Shown: one piece after another, positions 11,062-23,629 of the stretch
Numbering within the stretch: the first letter of the stretch is position 1
Layout: each line of letters opens with the position of its first letter
Origin: Alentia gelatinosa
Lineage: Eukaryota > Annelida > Polychaeta > Phyllodocida > Polynoidae
Length of the DNA: 64,000 bases
Assembly (NCBI GenBank): GCA_950022655.1
Contig: OX465579.1
Coordinates: forward strand, 78,751,193 to 78,815,192
Direction of reading: 5' to 3'
Notes under the pieces: generated by a model
What the model saw: only the letters and a program-made list of their open reading frames with translations
Told to the model about the DNA's origin: nothing
Database searches by the model: none
Program-made: the position numbers and the translations under genes

Positions 11062-12190
11062 GCGGGTGCCCAAATATTATCATAGCCCTAAGACATCTAA
11101 GGACATGACGTACCAAATGCGGAAATTCACTTCCCGTTAGAATTCAGCCATGAAACTTTAACACCAGTTAGGGACACATATAACCTACGATCACCTAAAA
11201 TATGAAGATAATCAGCCGCTTGGATCTAACGATATTAGTGTTTGAATCTGGTTGTATCAAATGCTGCTCTGGTGGCCGGTGTAGGCCTACTTAAGCAGTC
11301 GCTACTTTATGCAGCGACCTTGACATTGACTGCACTTGTTCCTGATAGATTGGCCATCAACCCCTGTCTGTGCTGAGCTCCTCACTCTCAGTCGAATAGA
11401 TTGACGGGCTGACCGTACGCAGAATTTAACTCACTGTCGCCAAAATTATCATAGCCCAAGACATCTAAGGATGATACGTACCAAACGTGGAAACTCACTT
11501 CCCGTTGGAATTTAGCCATGAAACTTTAACACCAGTTAGGGACACATATAACCTATGATCACCTAAAATATGAAGAAAATCAGCAGCTTGGATCTAACGA
11601 TATTCGCGTTTGAATCTGGTTGTATCAAATGCTGCTCTGGTGGCCAGTGTACTAACATTGGGTGGCCATGATAAGAACTAACGTTTTCATTGACAGGTTC
11701 TGCCACCTGGTGTATTATAAGGAACCAGGTTCCTAACTACATTGATAACGCCTTAAACCTTCTCTCTTTCTGTCAGACTCAGTGGTCTAGAGGTAGAGTG
11801 TCTGCAAGGGAAACCTATGGTTGAGAGTTCAATCCCCTACCATGCAGAGCGTTTTTTTTTCAAGAGTCATAAAGATTCTTATAGGAAACTTGAAGGTTGA
11901 GAGTTCAAATCCCCTTCCATCCAGACTTTTTTATATTTTTTTATGAGAGTCATAAAGATTCTTTTAGGAACCAATTTTTCTCTTTCTGAATTATTTCTAT
12001 TTCCATTTTTGAATCTTACACAGACATACCTACATAAATAGGGGAATCTTCCATCCAGAACTATTTATTATTCACCCTTACACATACGAATACCAGTTAC
12101 TTTACGTTCTGGTACATTCAGTATAGATTGGTTACTGCACCTGTATGCAGTAATTATAGTGGGCCCTGTATTTTAGTCAAGACCATCGTT
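11062..12190 (+). repeat. Monomer 11, D/A chimera (1,129 bp)
   Basis: The left end has type D bases: CA present, ATTCAGCC at 11146, ACTTTAAC at 11159. From GCCAAAATT at 11442 onward it is type A, with GGAATTTAGCC, GTGTACTAAC and CCTACCATG. Types A and D do not differ between these points, so the switch lies within 11160-11441. It sits exactly where C would be followed by D on one chromatid and A by B on the other. Confidence 0.88.
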
Positions 12191-13319
12191 GCGGGTGCCC
12201 AAATATTATCATAGCCCTAAGACATCTAAGGACATGACGTACCAAATGCGGAAATTCACTTCCCGTTAGAATTCGGCCATGAAACTTTAACACCAGTTAG
12301 GGACACATATAACCTACGATCACCTAAAATATGAAGATAATCAGCCGCTTGGATCTAACGATATTAGTGTTTGAATCTGGTTGTATCAAATGCTGCTCTG
12401 GTGGCCGGTGTAGCCCTACTTAAGCGATCGCTACTTCATGCAGCGACCTTGACATTGACTGCACTTGTTCCTGATAGATTGGCCATCAACCCCTGTCTGT
12501 GCTGAGCTCCTCACTCTCAGTCGAATAGATTGACGGGCTGACCGTACGCAGAATTTAACTCACTGTCACCCAAATTATCATAGCCCAAGACATCTAAGGA
12601 TGATACGTACCAAACGTGGAAACTCACTTCCCGTTGGAATTCAGCCATGAAACTCTAACACCAGTTAGGGACACATATAACCTACGATCACCTAAAATAT
12701 GAAGAAAATCAGCAGCTTGGATCTAACGATATTCGCGTTTGAATCTGGTTGTATCAAATGCTGCTCTGGTGGCCAGTGTACTGACATTGGGTGGCCATGA
12801 TAAGAACTAACGTTTTCATTGACAGGTCCTGCCACCTGGTGTATTATAAGGAACCAGGTTCCTAGCTACATTGATAACGCCTTAAACCTTCTCTCTTTCT
12901 GTCAGACTCAGTGGTCTAGAGGTAGAGTGTCTGCAAGGGAAACCTATGGTTGAGAGTTCAATCCCCTACCATGCAGAGCGTTTTTTTTTCAAGAGTCATA
13001 AAGATTCTTATAGGAAACTTGAAGGTTGAGAGTTCAAATCCCCTTCCATCCAGACTTTTTTATATTTTTTTATGAGAGTCATAAAGATTCTTTTAGGAAC
13101 CAATTTTTCTCTTTCTGAATTATTTCTATTTCCATTTTTGAATCTTACACAGACATACCTACATAAATAGGGGAATCTTCCATCCAGAACTATTTATTAT
13201 TCACCCTTACACATACGAATACCAGTTACTTTACGTTCTGGTACATTCAGTATAGATTGGTTACTGCACCTGTATGCAGTAATTATAGTGGGCCCTGTAT
13301 TTTAGTCAAGACCATCGTT
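12191..13319 (+). repeat. Monomer 12, type B (1,129 bp)
   Basis: Third copy of type B. It matches monomer 2 at an offset of 11,063 and opens the long block shared with 1128-7396. Confidence 0.95.
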
Positions 13320-14449
13320 GCGGGTGCCCAAATATTATCATAGCCCTAAGACATCTAAGGACATGACGTACCAAATGCGGAAATTCACTTCCCGTTAGAA
13401 TTCGGCCATGAAACTTTAACACCAGTTAGGGACACATATAACCTACGATCACCTAAAATATGAAGATAATCAGCCGCTTGGATCTAACGATATTAGTGTT
13501 TGAATCTGGTTGTATCAAATGCTGCTCTGGTGGCCGGTGTAGCCCTACTTAAGCGATCGCTACTTCATGCAGCGACCTTGACATTGACTGCACTTGTTCC
13601 TGATAGATTGGCCATCAACCCCTGTCTGTGCTGAGCTCCTCACTCTCAGTCGAATAGATTGACGGGCTGACCGTACGCAGAATTTAACTCACTGTCACCC
13701 AAATTATCATAGCCCAAGACATCTAAGGATGATACGTACCAAACGTGGAAACTCACTTCCCGTTGGAATTCAGCCATGAAACTCTAACACCAGTTAGGGA
13801 CACATATAACCTACGATCACCTAAAATATGAAGAAAATCAGCAGCTTGGATCTAACGATATTCGCGTTTGAATCTGGTTGTATCAAATGCTGCTCTGGTG
13901 GCCAGTGTACTGACATTGGGTGGCCATGATAAGAACTAACGTTTTCATTGACAGGTCCTGCCACCTGGTGTATTATAAGGAACCAGGTTCCTAGCTACAT
14001 TGATAACGCCTTAAACCTTCTCTCTTTCTGTCAGACTCAGTGGTCTAGAGGTAGAGTGTCTGCAAGGGAAACCTATGGTTGAGAGTTCAATCCCCTTCCA
14101 TGCAGAGCGGTTCTTTTTCAAGAGTCATAAAGATTCTTATAGGAAACTTGAAGGTTGAGAGTTCAAATCCCCTTACATCCAGACTTTTTTATATTTTTTT
14201 ATGAGAGTCAAAAAGATTCTTTTAGGAACTAATTTTTCTCTTTCTGAATTATTTCAATTTCCATTTTTGAATCTTACACAGACATACCTACATAAATAGG
14301 GGAATCTTCCATCCAGAACTATTTATTTATTTACCCTTACACATACTAATACCAGTTACTTTACGTTCTGGTACATTCAGTATAGATTGGTTACTGCACC
14401 TTTATGCAGTAGTTATAGTGGGCCCTGTATTTTAGTCAAGACCATCGTT
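13320..14449 (+). repeat. Monomer 13, type C (1,130 bp)
   Basis: Third copy of type C, with the broken T tract and GAGTCAAAAAG. Confidence 0.95.
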
Positions 14450-15494
14450 GCGGGTGCCCAAATATTATCATAGCCCTAAGACATCTAAGGACATGACGTA
14501 CCAAATGCGGAAATTCACTTCCCGTTAGAATTCAGCCATGAAACTTTAACACCAGTTAGGGACACATATAACCTACGATCACCTAAAATATGAAGATAAT
14601 CAGCCGCTTGGATCTAACGATATTAGTGTTTGAATCTGGTTGTATCAAATGCTGCTCTGGTGGCCGGTGTAGGCCTACTTAAGCAGTCGCTACTTTATGC
14701 AGCGACCTTGACATTGACTGCACTTGTTCCTGATAGATTGGCCATCAACCCCTGTCTGTGCTGAGCTCCTCACTCTCAGTCGAATAGATTGACGGGCTGA
14801 CCGTACGCAGAATTTAACTCACTGTCGCCCAAATTATCATAGCCCAAGACATCTAAGGATGATACGTACCAAACGTGGAAACTCACTTCCCGTTGGAATT
14901 TAGCCATGAAACTTTAACACCAGTTAGGGACACATATAACCTATGATCACCTAAAATATGAAGAAAATCAGCAGCTTGGATCTAACGATATTCGCGTTTG
15001 AATCTGGTTGTATCAAATGCTGCTCTGGTGGCCAGTGTTCTGACATTGGGTGGCCATGATAAGAACTAACGTTTTCATTGACAGGTCCTGCCACCTGGTG
15101 TATTATAAGAAACCAGGTTCCTCACTACATTGATAACGCCTTAAACCTTCTCTCTTTCTGTCAGACTCAGTGGTCTAGAGGTAGAGTGTCTGCAAGGGAA
15201 ACCTATGGTTGAGAGTTCAATCCCCTTCCATGCAGAGCGTTTTTTTTCAAGAGTCATAAAGATTCTTATAGGAACCAATTTTTCTCTTTCTGAATTATTT
15301 CTATTTCCATTTTTGAATCTTACACAGACATACCTACATAAATAGGGGAATCTTCCATCCAGAACTATTTATTATTCACCCTTACACATACGAATACCAG
15401 TTACTTTACGTTCTGGTACATTCAGTATAGATTGGTTACTGCACCTGTATGCAGTAATTATAGTGGGCCCTGTATTTTAGTCAAGACCATCGTT
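14450..15494 (+). repeat. Monomer 14, type D with 83-bp deletion (1,045 bp)
   Basis: It carries the same junction as monomer 4, at about 15264-15275, so the deletion preceded the block duplication. Confidence 0.95.
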
Positions 15495-16622
15495 GCGGGT
15501 GCCCAAATATTATCATAGCCCTAAGACATCTAAGGACATGACGTACCAAATGCGGAAATTCACTTCCAGTTAGAATTCAGCCATGAAACTTCAACACCAG
15601 TTAGGGACACATATAACCTACGATCACCTAAAATATGAAGATAATCAGCCGCTTGGATCTAACGATATTAGTGTTTGAATCTGGTTGTATCAAATGCTGC
15701 TCTGGTGGCCGGTGTAGGCCTACTTAAGCAGTCGCTACTTCATGCAGCGACCTTGACATTGACTGCACTTGTTCCTGAAAGATTGGCCATCAAACCCTGT
15801 CTGTGCTGAGCTCCTCACTCTCAGTCGAATAGATTGACGGGCTGACCGTCGAAGAATTTAACTCACTGTCGCCAAAATTATCATAGCCCAAGACATCTAA
15901 GGAGGATACGTACCAAACGTGGAAACTCACTTTCCGTTGGAATTCAGCCATGAAACTTTAACACCAGTTAGGGACACATATAACCTATGATCACCTAAAA
16001 TATGAAGAAAATCAGCAGCTTGGATCTAACGATATTCGCGTTTGAATCTGGTTGTATCAAATGCTGCTCTGGTGGCCAGTGTTCTGACATTGGGTGGCCA
16101 TGATAAGAACTAACGTTTTCATTGACAGGTCCTGCCACCTGGTGTATTATAAGGAACCAGGTTCCTCACTACATTGATAACGCCTTAAACCTTCTCTCTT
16201 TCTGTCAGACTCAGTGGTCTAGAGGTAGAGTGTCTGCAAGGGAAACCTATGGTTGAGAGTTCAATCCCCTTCCATGCAGATCGGTTTTTTTTCAAGAGTC
16301 ATAAAGATTCTTATAGGAAACTTGAAGGTTGAGAGTTCAAATCGCCTTACATCCAGACTTTTTTATATTTTTTTATGAGAGTCAAAAAGATTCTTTTAGG
16401 AACTAATTTTTCTCTTTCTGAATTATTTCTATTTCCATTTTTGAATCTTACACAGACATACCTACATAAATAGGGGAATCTTCCATCCAGAACTATTTAT
16501 TATTCACCCTTACACATACTAATACCAGTTACTTTACGTTCTGGTACATTCAGTATAGATTGGTTACTGCACCTGTATGCAGTAATTATAGTGGGCCCTG
16601 TATTTTAGTCAAGACCATCGTT
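15495..16622 (+). repeat. Monomer 15, type E (1,128 bp)
   Basis: It matches monomer 5 including CTTCCAGTTAG, GACCGTCGAAG and GCAGATCGG. Confidence 0.95.
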
Positions 16623-17609
16623 GCGGGTGCCCAAATATTATCATAGCCCTAAGACATCTAAGGACATGACGTACCAAATGCGGAAATTCACTTCCCGTTA
16701 GAATTCGGCCATGAAACTTTAACACCAGTTAGGGACACATATAACCTACGATCACCTAAAATATGAAGATAATCAGCCGCTTGGATCTAACGATATTAGT
16801 GTTTGAATCTGGTTGTATCAAATGCTGCTCTGGTGGCCGGTGTAGGCCTACTTAAGCGGTCGCTGCTTCATGCAGCGACCTTGACATTGACTGCACTTGT
16901 TCCTGATAGATTGGCCATCAACCCCTGTCGGTGCTGATGAAACTTTAACACCAGTTAGGGACACATATAACCTATGATCACCTAAAATATGAAGAAAATC
17001 AGCAGCTTGGATCTAACGATATTCGCGTTTGAATCTGGTTGTATCAAATGCTGCTCTGGTGGCCAGTCTTCTGACATTGGGTGGCCATGATAAGAACTAA
17101 CGTTTTCACTGACAGGTCCTGCCACCTGGTGTATTATAAGGAACCAGGTTCCTCACTACATTGATAACGCCTTAAACCTTGTCTCTTTCTGTCACACTCA
17201 GTGGTCTAGAGGTAGAGTGTCTGCAAGGGAAACCTATGGTTGAGAGTTCAATCCCCTTCCATGCAGAGCGTTTTTTTTTCAAGAGTCATAAAGATTCTTA
17301 TAGGAAACTTGAAGGTTGAGAGTTCAAATCGCCTTACATCCAGACTTTTTTATATTTTTTTATGAGAGTCATAAAGATTCTTTTAGGAACCAATTTTTCT
17401 CTTTCTGAATTATTTCTATTTCCATTTTTGAATCTTACACAGACATACCTACATAAAAAGGGGAATCTTCCATCCAGAACTATTTATTATTCACCCTTCC
17501 ACATACGAATACCAGTTACTTTACGTTCTGGTACATTCAGTATAGATTGGTTACTGCACCTGTATGCAGTAATTATAGTGGGCCCTGTATTTTAGTCAAG
17601 ACCATCGTT
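16623..17609 (+). repeat. Monomer 16, type F with 142-bp deletion (987 bp)
   Basis: It has the same deletion join as monomer 6, at about 16937. The chance 77-codon frame is repeated at 17362-17595 with the same translation. Confidence 0.95.
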
Positions 17610-18738
17610 GCGGGTGCCCAAATATTATCATAGCCCTAAGACATCTAAGGACATGACGTACCAAATGCGGAAATTCACTTCCCGTTAGAATTCAGCCATG
17701 AAACTTTAACACCAGTTAGGGACACATATAACCTACGATCACCTAAAATATGAAGATAATCAGCCGCTTGGATCTAACGATATTAGTGTTTGAATCTGGT
17801 TGTATCAAATGCTGCTCTGGTGGCCGGTGTAGGCCTACTTAAGCGGTCGCTGCTTCATGCAGCGACCTTGACATTGACTGCACTTGTTCCTGATAGATTG
17901 GCCATCAACCCCTGTCTGTGCTGAGCTCCTCACTCTCAGTCGAATAGATTGACGGGCTGACCGTACGCAGAATTTAACTCACTGTCGCCCAAATTATCAT
18001 AGTCCAAGACATCTAAGGATGATACGTACCAAACGTGGAAACTCACTTCCCGTTGGAATTCAGCCATGAAACTTTAACACCAGTTAGGGACACATATAAC
18101 CTATGATCACCTAAAATATGAAGAAAATCAGCAGCTTTGATCTAACGATATTCGCGTTTGAATCTGGTTGTATCAAATGCTGCTCTGGTGGCCAGTGTTC
18201 TGACATTGGGTGGCCATGATAAGAACTAATGTTTTCACTGACAGGTCCTACCACCTGGTGTATTATAAGGAACCAGGTTCCTCACTACATTGATAACGCC
18301 TTAAATCTTCTCTCTTTCTGTCACACTCAGTGGTCTAGAGGTAGAGTGTCTGCAAGGGAAACCTATGGTTGAGAGTTCAATCCCCTTCCATGCAGAGCGT
18401 TTTTTTTTCAAGAGTCATAAAGATTCTTATAGGAAACTTGAAGGTTGAGAGTTCAAATCGCCTTACATCCAGACTTTTTTATATTTTTTTATGAGAGTCA
18501 TAAAGATTCTTTTAGGAACCAATTTTTCTCTTTCTGAATTATTTCTATTTCCATTTTTGAATCTTACACAGACATACCTACATAAAAAGGGGAATCTTCC
18601 ATCCAGAACTATTTATTATTCACCCTTACACATACGAATACCAGTTACTTTACGTTCTGGTACATTCAGTATAGATTGGTTACTGCACCTGTATGCAGTA
18701 ATTATAGTGGGCCCTGTATTTTAGTCAAGACCATCGTT
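17610..18738 (+). repeat. Monomer 17, type G with F-like tail (1,129 bp)
   Basis: It matches monomer 7 until about 18459. It then has ATCGCCTTACATCC and CATAAAAAGGGG like monomer 16. A third version of the chance 77-codon frame lies at 18491-18724. Confidence 0.93.
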
Positions 18739-19867
18739 GCGGGTGCCCAAATATTATCATAGCCCTAAGACATCTAAGGACATGACGTACCAAATGCGGA
18801 AATTCACTTCCCGTTAGAATTCAGCCATGAAACTTTAACACTAGTTAGGGACACATATAACCTACGATCACCTAAAATATGAAGATAATCAGCCGCTTGG
18901 ATCTAACGATATTAGTGTTTGAATCTGGTTGTATCAAATGCTGCTCTAGTGGCCGGTGTAGGCCTACTTAAGCGGTCGCTGCTTCATGCAGCGACCTTGA
19001 CATTGACTGCACTTGTTCCTGATAGATTGGCCATCAACCCCTGTCTGTGCTGAGCTCCTCACTCTCAGTCGAATAGATTGACGGGCTGACCGTACGCAGA
19101 ATTTAACTCACTGTCGCCCAAATTATCATAGTCCAAGACATCTAAGGATGATACGTACCAAACGTGGAAACTCACTTCCCGTTGGAATTCAGCCATGAAA
19201 CTTTAACACCAGTTAGGGACACATATAACCTATGATCACCTAAAATATGAAGAAAATCAGCAGCTTTGATCTAACGATATTCGCGTTTGAATCTGGTTGT
19301 ATCAAATGCTGCTCTGGTGGCCAGTGTTCTGACATTGGGTGGCCATGATAAGAACTAATGTTTTCACTGACAGGTCCTACCACCTGGTGTATTATAAGGA
19401 ACCAGGTTCCTCACTACATTGATAACGCCTTAAATCTTCTCTCTTTCTGTCACACTCAGTGGTCTAGAGGTAGAGTGTCTGCAAGGGAAACCTATGGTTG
19501 AGAGTTCAATCCCCTTCCATGCAGAGCGTTTTTTTTTCAAGAGTCATAAAGATTCTTATAGGAAACTTGAAGGTTCAGAGTTCAAATCCCCTTCCATCCA
19601 GACTTTTTTATATTTTTTTATGAGAGTCATAAAGATTCTTTTAGGAACCAATTTTTCTCTTTCTGAATTATTTCTATTTCCATTTTTGAATCTTACACAG
19701 ACATACCTACATAAATAGGGGAATCTTCCATCCAGAACTATTTATTATTCACTCTTACACATACGAATACCAGTTACTTTACGTTCTGGTACATTCAGTA
19801 TAGATTGGTTACTGCACCTGTATGCAGTAATTATAGTGGGCCCTGTATTTTAGTCAAGACCATCGTT
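18739..19867 (+). repeat. Monomer 18, type G variant (1,129 bp)
   Basis: H1 has private AACACTAGTTAGG and CTCTAGTGGCC. The rest follows type G (TAGTCCAAGAC, GCTTTGATC). The tail has AAGGTTCAGAG and CACTCTTACAC. A change near the tail joins two short frames into a chance 74-codon frame (19494-19718). Confidence 0.93.
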
Positions 19868-20995
19868 GCAGGTGCCCAAATATTATCATAGCCCTAAGCG
19901 TCTAAGGACATGACGTACCAAATGCGGAAATTCACTTCCCGTTAGAATTCAGCCATGAAACTTTAACACCAGTTAGGGACACATATAACCTACGATCACC
20001 TAAAATATGAAGATAATCAGCCGCTTGGATCTAACGATATTAGTGTTTGAATCTGGTTGTATCAAATGCTGCTCTGGTGGCCGGTGTAGGCCTACTTAAG
20101 CAGTCGCTACTTTATGCAGCGACCTTGACATTGACTGCACTTGTTCCTGATAGATTGGCCATCAACCCCTGTCTGTGCTGAGCTCCTCACTCTCAGTCGA
20201 ATAGATTGACGGGCTGACCGTACGCAGAATTTAACTCACTGTCGCCCAAATTATCATAGCCCAAGACATCTAAGGATGATACGTACCAAACGTGGAAACT
20301 CACTTCCCGTTGGAATTTAGCCATGAAACTTTAACACCAGTTAGGGACACATATAACCTATGATCACCTAAAATATGAAGAAAATCAGCAGCTTGGATCT
20401 AACGATATTCGCGTTTGAATCTGGTTGTATCAAATGCTGCTCTGGTGGCCAGTGTTCTGACATTGGGTGGCCATGATAAGAACTAACGTTTTCATTGACA
20501 GGTCCTGCCACCTGGTGTATTATAAGAAACCAGGTTCCTCACTACATTGATAACGCCTTAAACCTTCTCTCTTTCTGTCAGACTCAGTGGTCTAGAGGTA
20601 GAGTGTCTGCAAGGGAAACCTATGGTTGAGAGTTCAATCCCCTTCCATGCAGAGCGTTTTTTTTCAAGAGTCATAAAGATTCTTATAGGAAACTTGAAGG
20701 TTGAGAGTTCAAATCCCCCTCCATCCAGACTTTTTTATATTTTTTTATGAGAATCATAAAGATTCTTTTAGGAACAAATTTTTCTCTTTCTGAATTATTT
20801 CTATTTCCATTTTTGAATCTTACACAGACATACCTACATAAATAGGGGAATCTTCCATCCAGAACTATTTATTTATTTACCCTTACACATACGAATACCA
20901 GTTACTTTACGTTCTGGTACATTCAGTATAGATTGGTTACTGCACCTTTATGCAGTAGTTATAGTGGGCCCTGTATTTTAGTCAAGACCATCGTT
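19868..20995 (+). repeat. Monomer 19, D-like (1,128 bp)
   Basis: It opens with GCAGGTG and CTAAGCGTCTAAGG, a local change shared with monomers 41 and 48. H2 has GGAATTTAGCC and the palindrome variant TTATAAGAAACC of type D, but without the 83-bp deletion. The tail has GAGAATCATAAAG and GGAACAAATTT. Confidence 0.93.
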
Positions 20996-22123
20996 GCGGG
21001 TGCCCAAATATTATCATAGCCCTAAGACATCTAAGGACATGACGTACCAAATGCGGAAATTCACTTCCCGTTAGAATTCAGCCATGAAACTTTAACACCA
21101 GTTAGGGACACATATAACCTACTATCACCTAAAATATGAAGATAATCAGCCGCTTGGATCTAACGATATTAGTGTTTGAATCTGGTTGTATCAAATGCTG
21201 CTCTGGTGGCCAGTGTAGGCCTACTTAAGCAGTCGCTACTTTATGCAGCGACCTTGACATTGACTGCACTTGTTCCTGATAGATTGGCCATCAACCCCTG
21301 TCTGTGCTGAGCTCCTCACTCTCAGTCGAATAGATTGACGGGCTGACCGTACGCAGAATTTAACTCACTGTCGCCCAAATTATCATAGCCCAAGACATCT
21401 AAGGAGGATACGTACCAAACGTGGAAACTCACTTTCCGTTGGAATTCAGCCATGAAACTTTAACAGCAGTTTGGGACACATATAACCTATGATCACCTAA
21501 AATATGAAGAAAATCAGCAGCTTGGATCTAACGATATTCGCGTTTGAATCTGGTTGTATCAAATGCTGCTCTGGTGGCCAGTGTTCTGACATTGGGTGGC
21601 CATGATAAGAACTAACGTTTTCATTGACAGGTCCTGCCACCTGGTGTATTAAAAGGAACCAGGTTCCTCACTACATTGATAACGCCTTAAACCTTGTCTC
21701 TTTCTGTCACACTCAGTGGTCTAGAGGTAGAGTGTCTGCAAGGGAAACCTATGGTTGAGAGTTCAATCCCCTTCCATGCAGAGCGTTTTTTTTCAAAAGT
21801 CATAAAGATTCTTATAGGAAACTTGAAGGTTGAGAGTTCAAATCCCCTTCCATCCAGACTTTTTTATATTTTTTTATGAGAGTCATAAAGATTCTTTTAG
21901 GAACCAATTTTTCTCTTTCTGAATTATTTCTATTTCCATTTTTGAATCTTACACAGACATACCTACATAAATAGGGGAATCTTCCATCCAGAACTATTTA
22001 TTATTCACCCTTACACATACGAATACCAGTTACTTTACGTTCTGGTACATTCAGTATAGATTGGTTACTGCACCTTTATGCAGTAGTTATAGTGGGCCCT
22101 GTATTTTAGTCAAGACCATCGTT
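20996..22123 (+). repeat. Monomer 20 (1,128 bp)
   Basis: H1 has CCTACTATCACC and GGCCAGTGTAGG, as in monomers 42 and 49. H2 has AGGAGGATACG and a private ACAGCAGTTTGGG. A chance 61-codon frame runs through the tRNA-like segment (21694-21879). Confidence 0.93.
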
Positions 22124-22352
22124 GCGGGTGCCCAAATATTATCATAGCCCTAAGACATCTAAGGACATGACGTACCAAATGCGGAAATTTACTTCCCGTT
22201 AGAATTCAGCCATGAAACTTTAACACCAGTTAGGGACACATATAACCTACGATCACCTAAAATATGAAGATAATCAGCCGCTTGGATCTAACGATATTAG
22301 TGTTTGAATCTGGTTGTATCAAATGCTGCTCTGGTGGCCGGTGTAGGCCTAC

Positions 22353-22356
22353 TTAA
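22353..22356. other. TTAA target-site copy, left
   Basis: Empty monomers read CTACTTAAGCAG. Here TTAA precedes the element and a second TTAA follows it at 22730-22733, as expected for a TTAA-specific insertion. Confidence 0.9.
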
Positions 22357-22729
22357 CCCTTTCAGGGCGGATAATGCCTTGAGGCATTCCCCAGCATAGA
22401 CCGGATAATGCCTTGAGGCATTCCCCCGCGGAAACCGGATAATGCCTTGAGGCATTATTTATATAATTTAGTAATATTTACCATTTCATTGTTTTATGAA
22501 GAAATAATTGATCAATATGTCTGAAACTTTCAGAGAATATACCTATGATATCGTATTTGATATTATTTGGTAAACTAAATAATATAGATAAGAATGATGT
22601 GTCATATCACGTGATCAAACAATGGAATATGGGTTTACACAAAATTTGGCCCGTCCCCTGGAGTTATGCCAATCCAAAGTACCCGCCCCAACCAACAGGG
22701 CTCTGCCACAGACCCCCGTCTTTAAAGGG
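22357..22729 (+). mobile_element. piggyBac-type MITE, copy 1 (373 bp)
   Basis: The element is missing from all other standard monomers and is bounded by a TTAA duplication. Its ends are imperfect inverted repeats: CCCTTTCAGGGCGG at the left and, read on the other strand, CCCTTTAAAGACGG at the right (11 of 14 match). TTAA target sites and CCC-type ends are typical of the piggyBac superfamily. It has no transposase. The 62-codon frame at 22545-22733 runs off the element end into the TTAA and is not credible as a gene. It is therefore a non-autonomous element that would need a transposase from elsewhere. The middle (22457-22640) is AT-rich and the right end (22650-22729) is GC-richer. Strand is arbitrary. 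Confidence 0.85.
22369..22456 (+). repeat. Triple 34-bp hairpin repeat inside MITE copy 1
   Basis: GGATAATGCCTTGAGGCATT occurs three times at 34-bp spacing. Each contains the perfect hairpin AATGCC, loop TTGA, GGCATT (22373-22388, 22407-22422, 22441-22456). The spacers differ (CCCCAGCATAGACC and CCCCCGCGGAAACC). Subterminal repeats near one end are common in MITEs and could bind transposase (inference). Confidence 0.85.
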
Positions 22730-22733
22730 TTAA
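22730..22733. other. TTAA target-site copy, right
   Basis: The right TTAA leads straight back into GCAGTCGCTAC, the hairpin left arm of the host monomer. Confidence 0.9.
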
Positions 22734-23629
22734 GCAGTCGCTACTTTATGCAGCGACCTTGACATTGACTGCACTTGTTCCTGATAGATTGGCCATCAAC
22801 CCCTGTCTGTGCTGAGCTCCTCACTCTCAGTCGAATAGATTGACGGGCTGACCGTACGCAGAATTTAACTCACTGTCGCCAAAATTATCATAGCCCAAGA
22901 CATCTAAGGAGGATACCTACCAAACGTGGAAACTCACTTTCCGTTGGAATTCAGCCATGAAACTTTAGCACCCGTTAGGGACACATATAACCTATGATCA
23001 CCTAAAATATGAAGAAAATCAGCAGCTTGGATCTAACGATATTCGCGTTTGAATCTGGTTGTATCAAATGCTGCTCTGGTGGCCAGTGTTCTGACATTGG
23101 GTGGCCATGATAAGAACTAACGTTTTCATTGACAGGTCCTGCCACCTGGTGTATTATAAGGAACCAGGTTCCTCACAACATTGATAACGCCTTAAACCTT
23201 CTCTCTTTCTGTCACACTCAGTGGTCTAGAGGTAGAGTGTCTGCAAGGGAAACCTATGGTTGAGAGTTCAATCCCCTTCCATGCAGAGCGTTTTTTTTCA
23301 AGAGTCATAAAGATTCTTATAGGAAACTTGAAGGTTGAGAGTTCAAATCCCCTTACATCCAGACTTTTTTATATTTTTTTATGAGAGTCATAAAGATTCT
23401 TTTAGGAACTAATTTTTCTCTTTCTGAATTATTTCTATTTCCATTTTTGAATCTTACACAGACATACCTACATAAATAGGGGAATCTTCCATCCAGAACT
23501 ATTTATTTATTTACCCTTACACATACGAATACCAGTTACTTTACGTTCTGGTACATTCAGTATAGATTGGTTACTGCACCTTTATGCAGTAGTTATAGTG
23601 GGCCCTGTATTTTAGTCAAGACCATCGTT

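Larger units (their letters stand above)
22124..23629 (+). repeat. Monomer 21 with MITE insertion (1,506 bp)
   Basis: It is a 1,129-bp monomer plus 377 bp (373-bp element and one extra TTAA). H1 has private GAAATTTACTT. H2 has AGGAGGATACCTACC and TAGCACCCGTT. CCTCACAACATTG is shared only with monomer 32. Confidence 0.95.

Noticed and set aside
19494..19718. 74-codon open frame in monomer 18
   Set aside because: It runs through the tRNA-like segment and the T tract and is opened by local base changes. Other monomers have stops.
21694..21879. 61-codon open frame, also at 45021, 46149, 52723 and 53851
   Set aside because: It depends on CTTGTCTCTTT in place of CTTCTCTCTTT and on an eight-T tract. 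It overlaps the Pol III-like boxes and shows no protein features.
22545..22733. 62-codon open frame in the MITE, also at 35339-35527
   Set aside because: It ends in the target-site TTAA, is far too short for a transposase, and shows no transposase motif.
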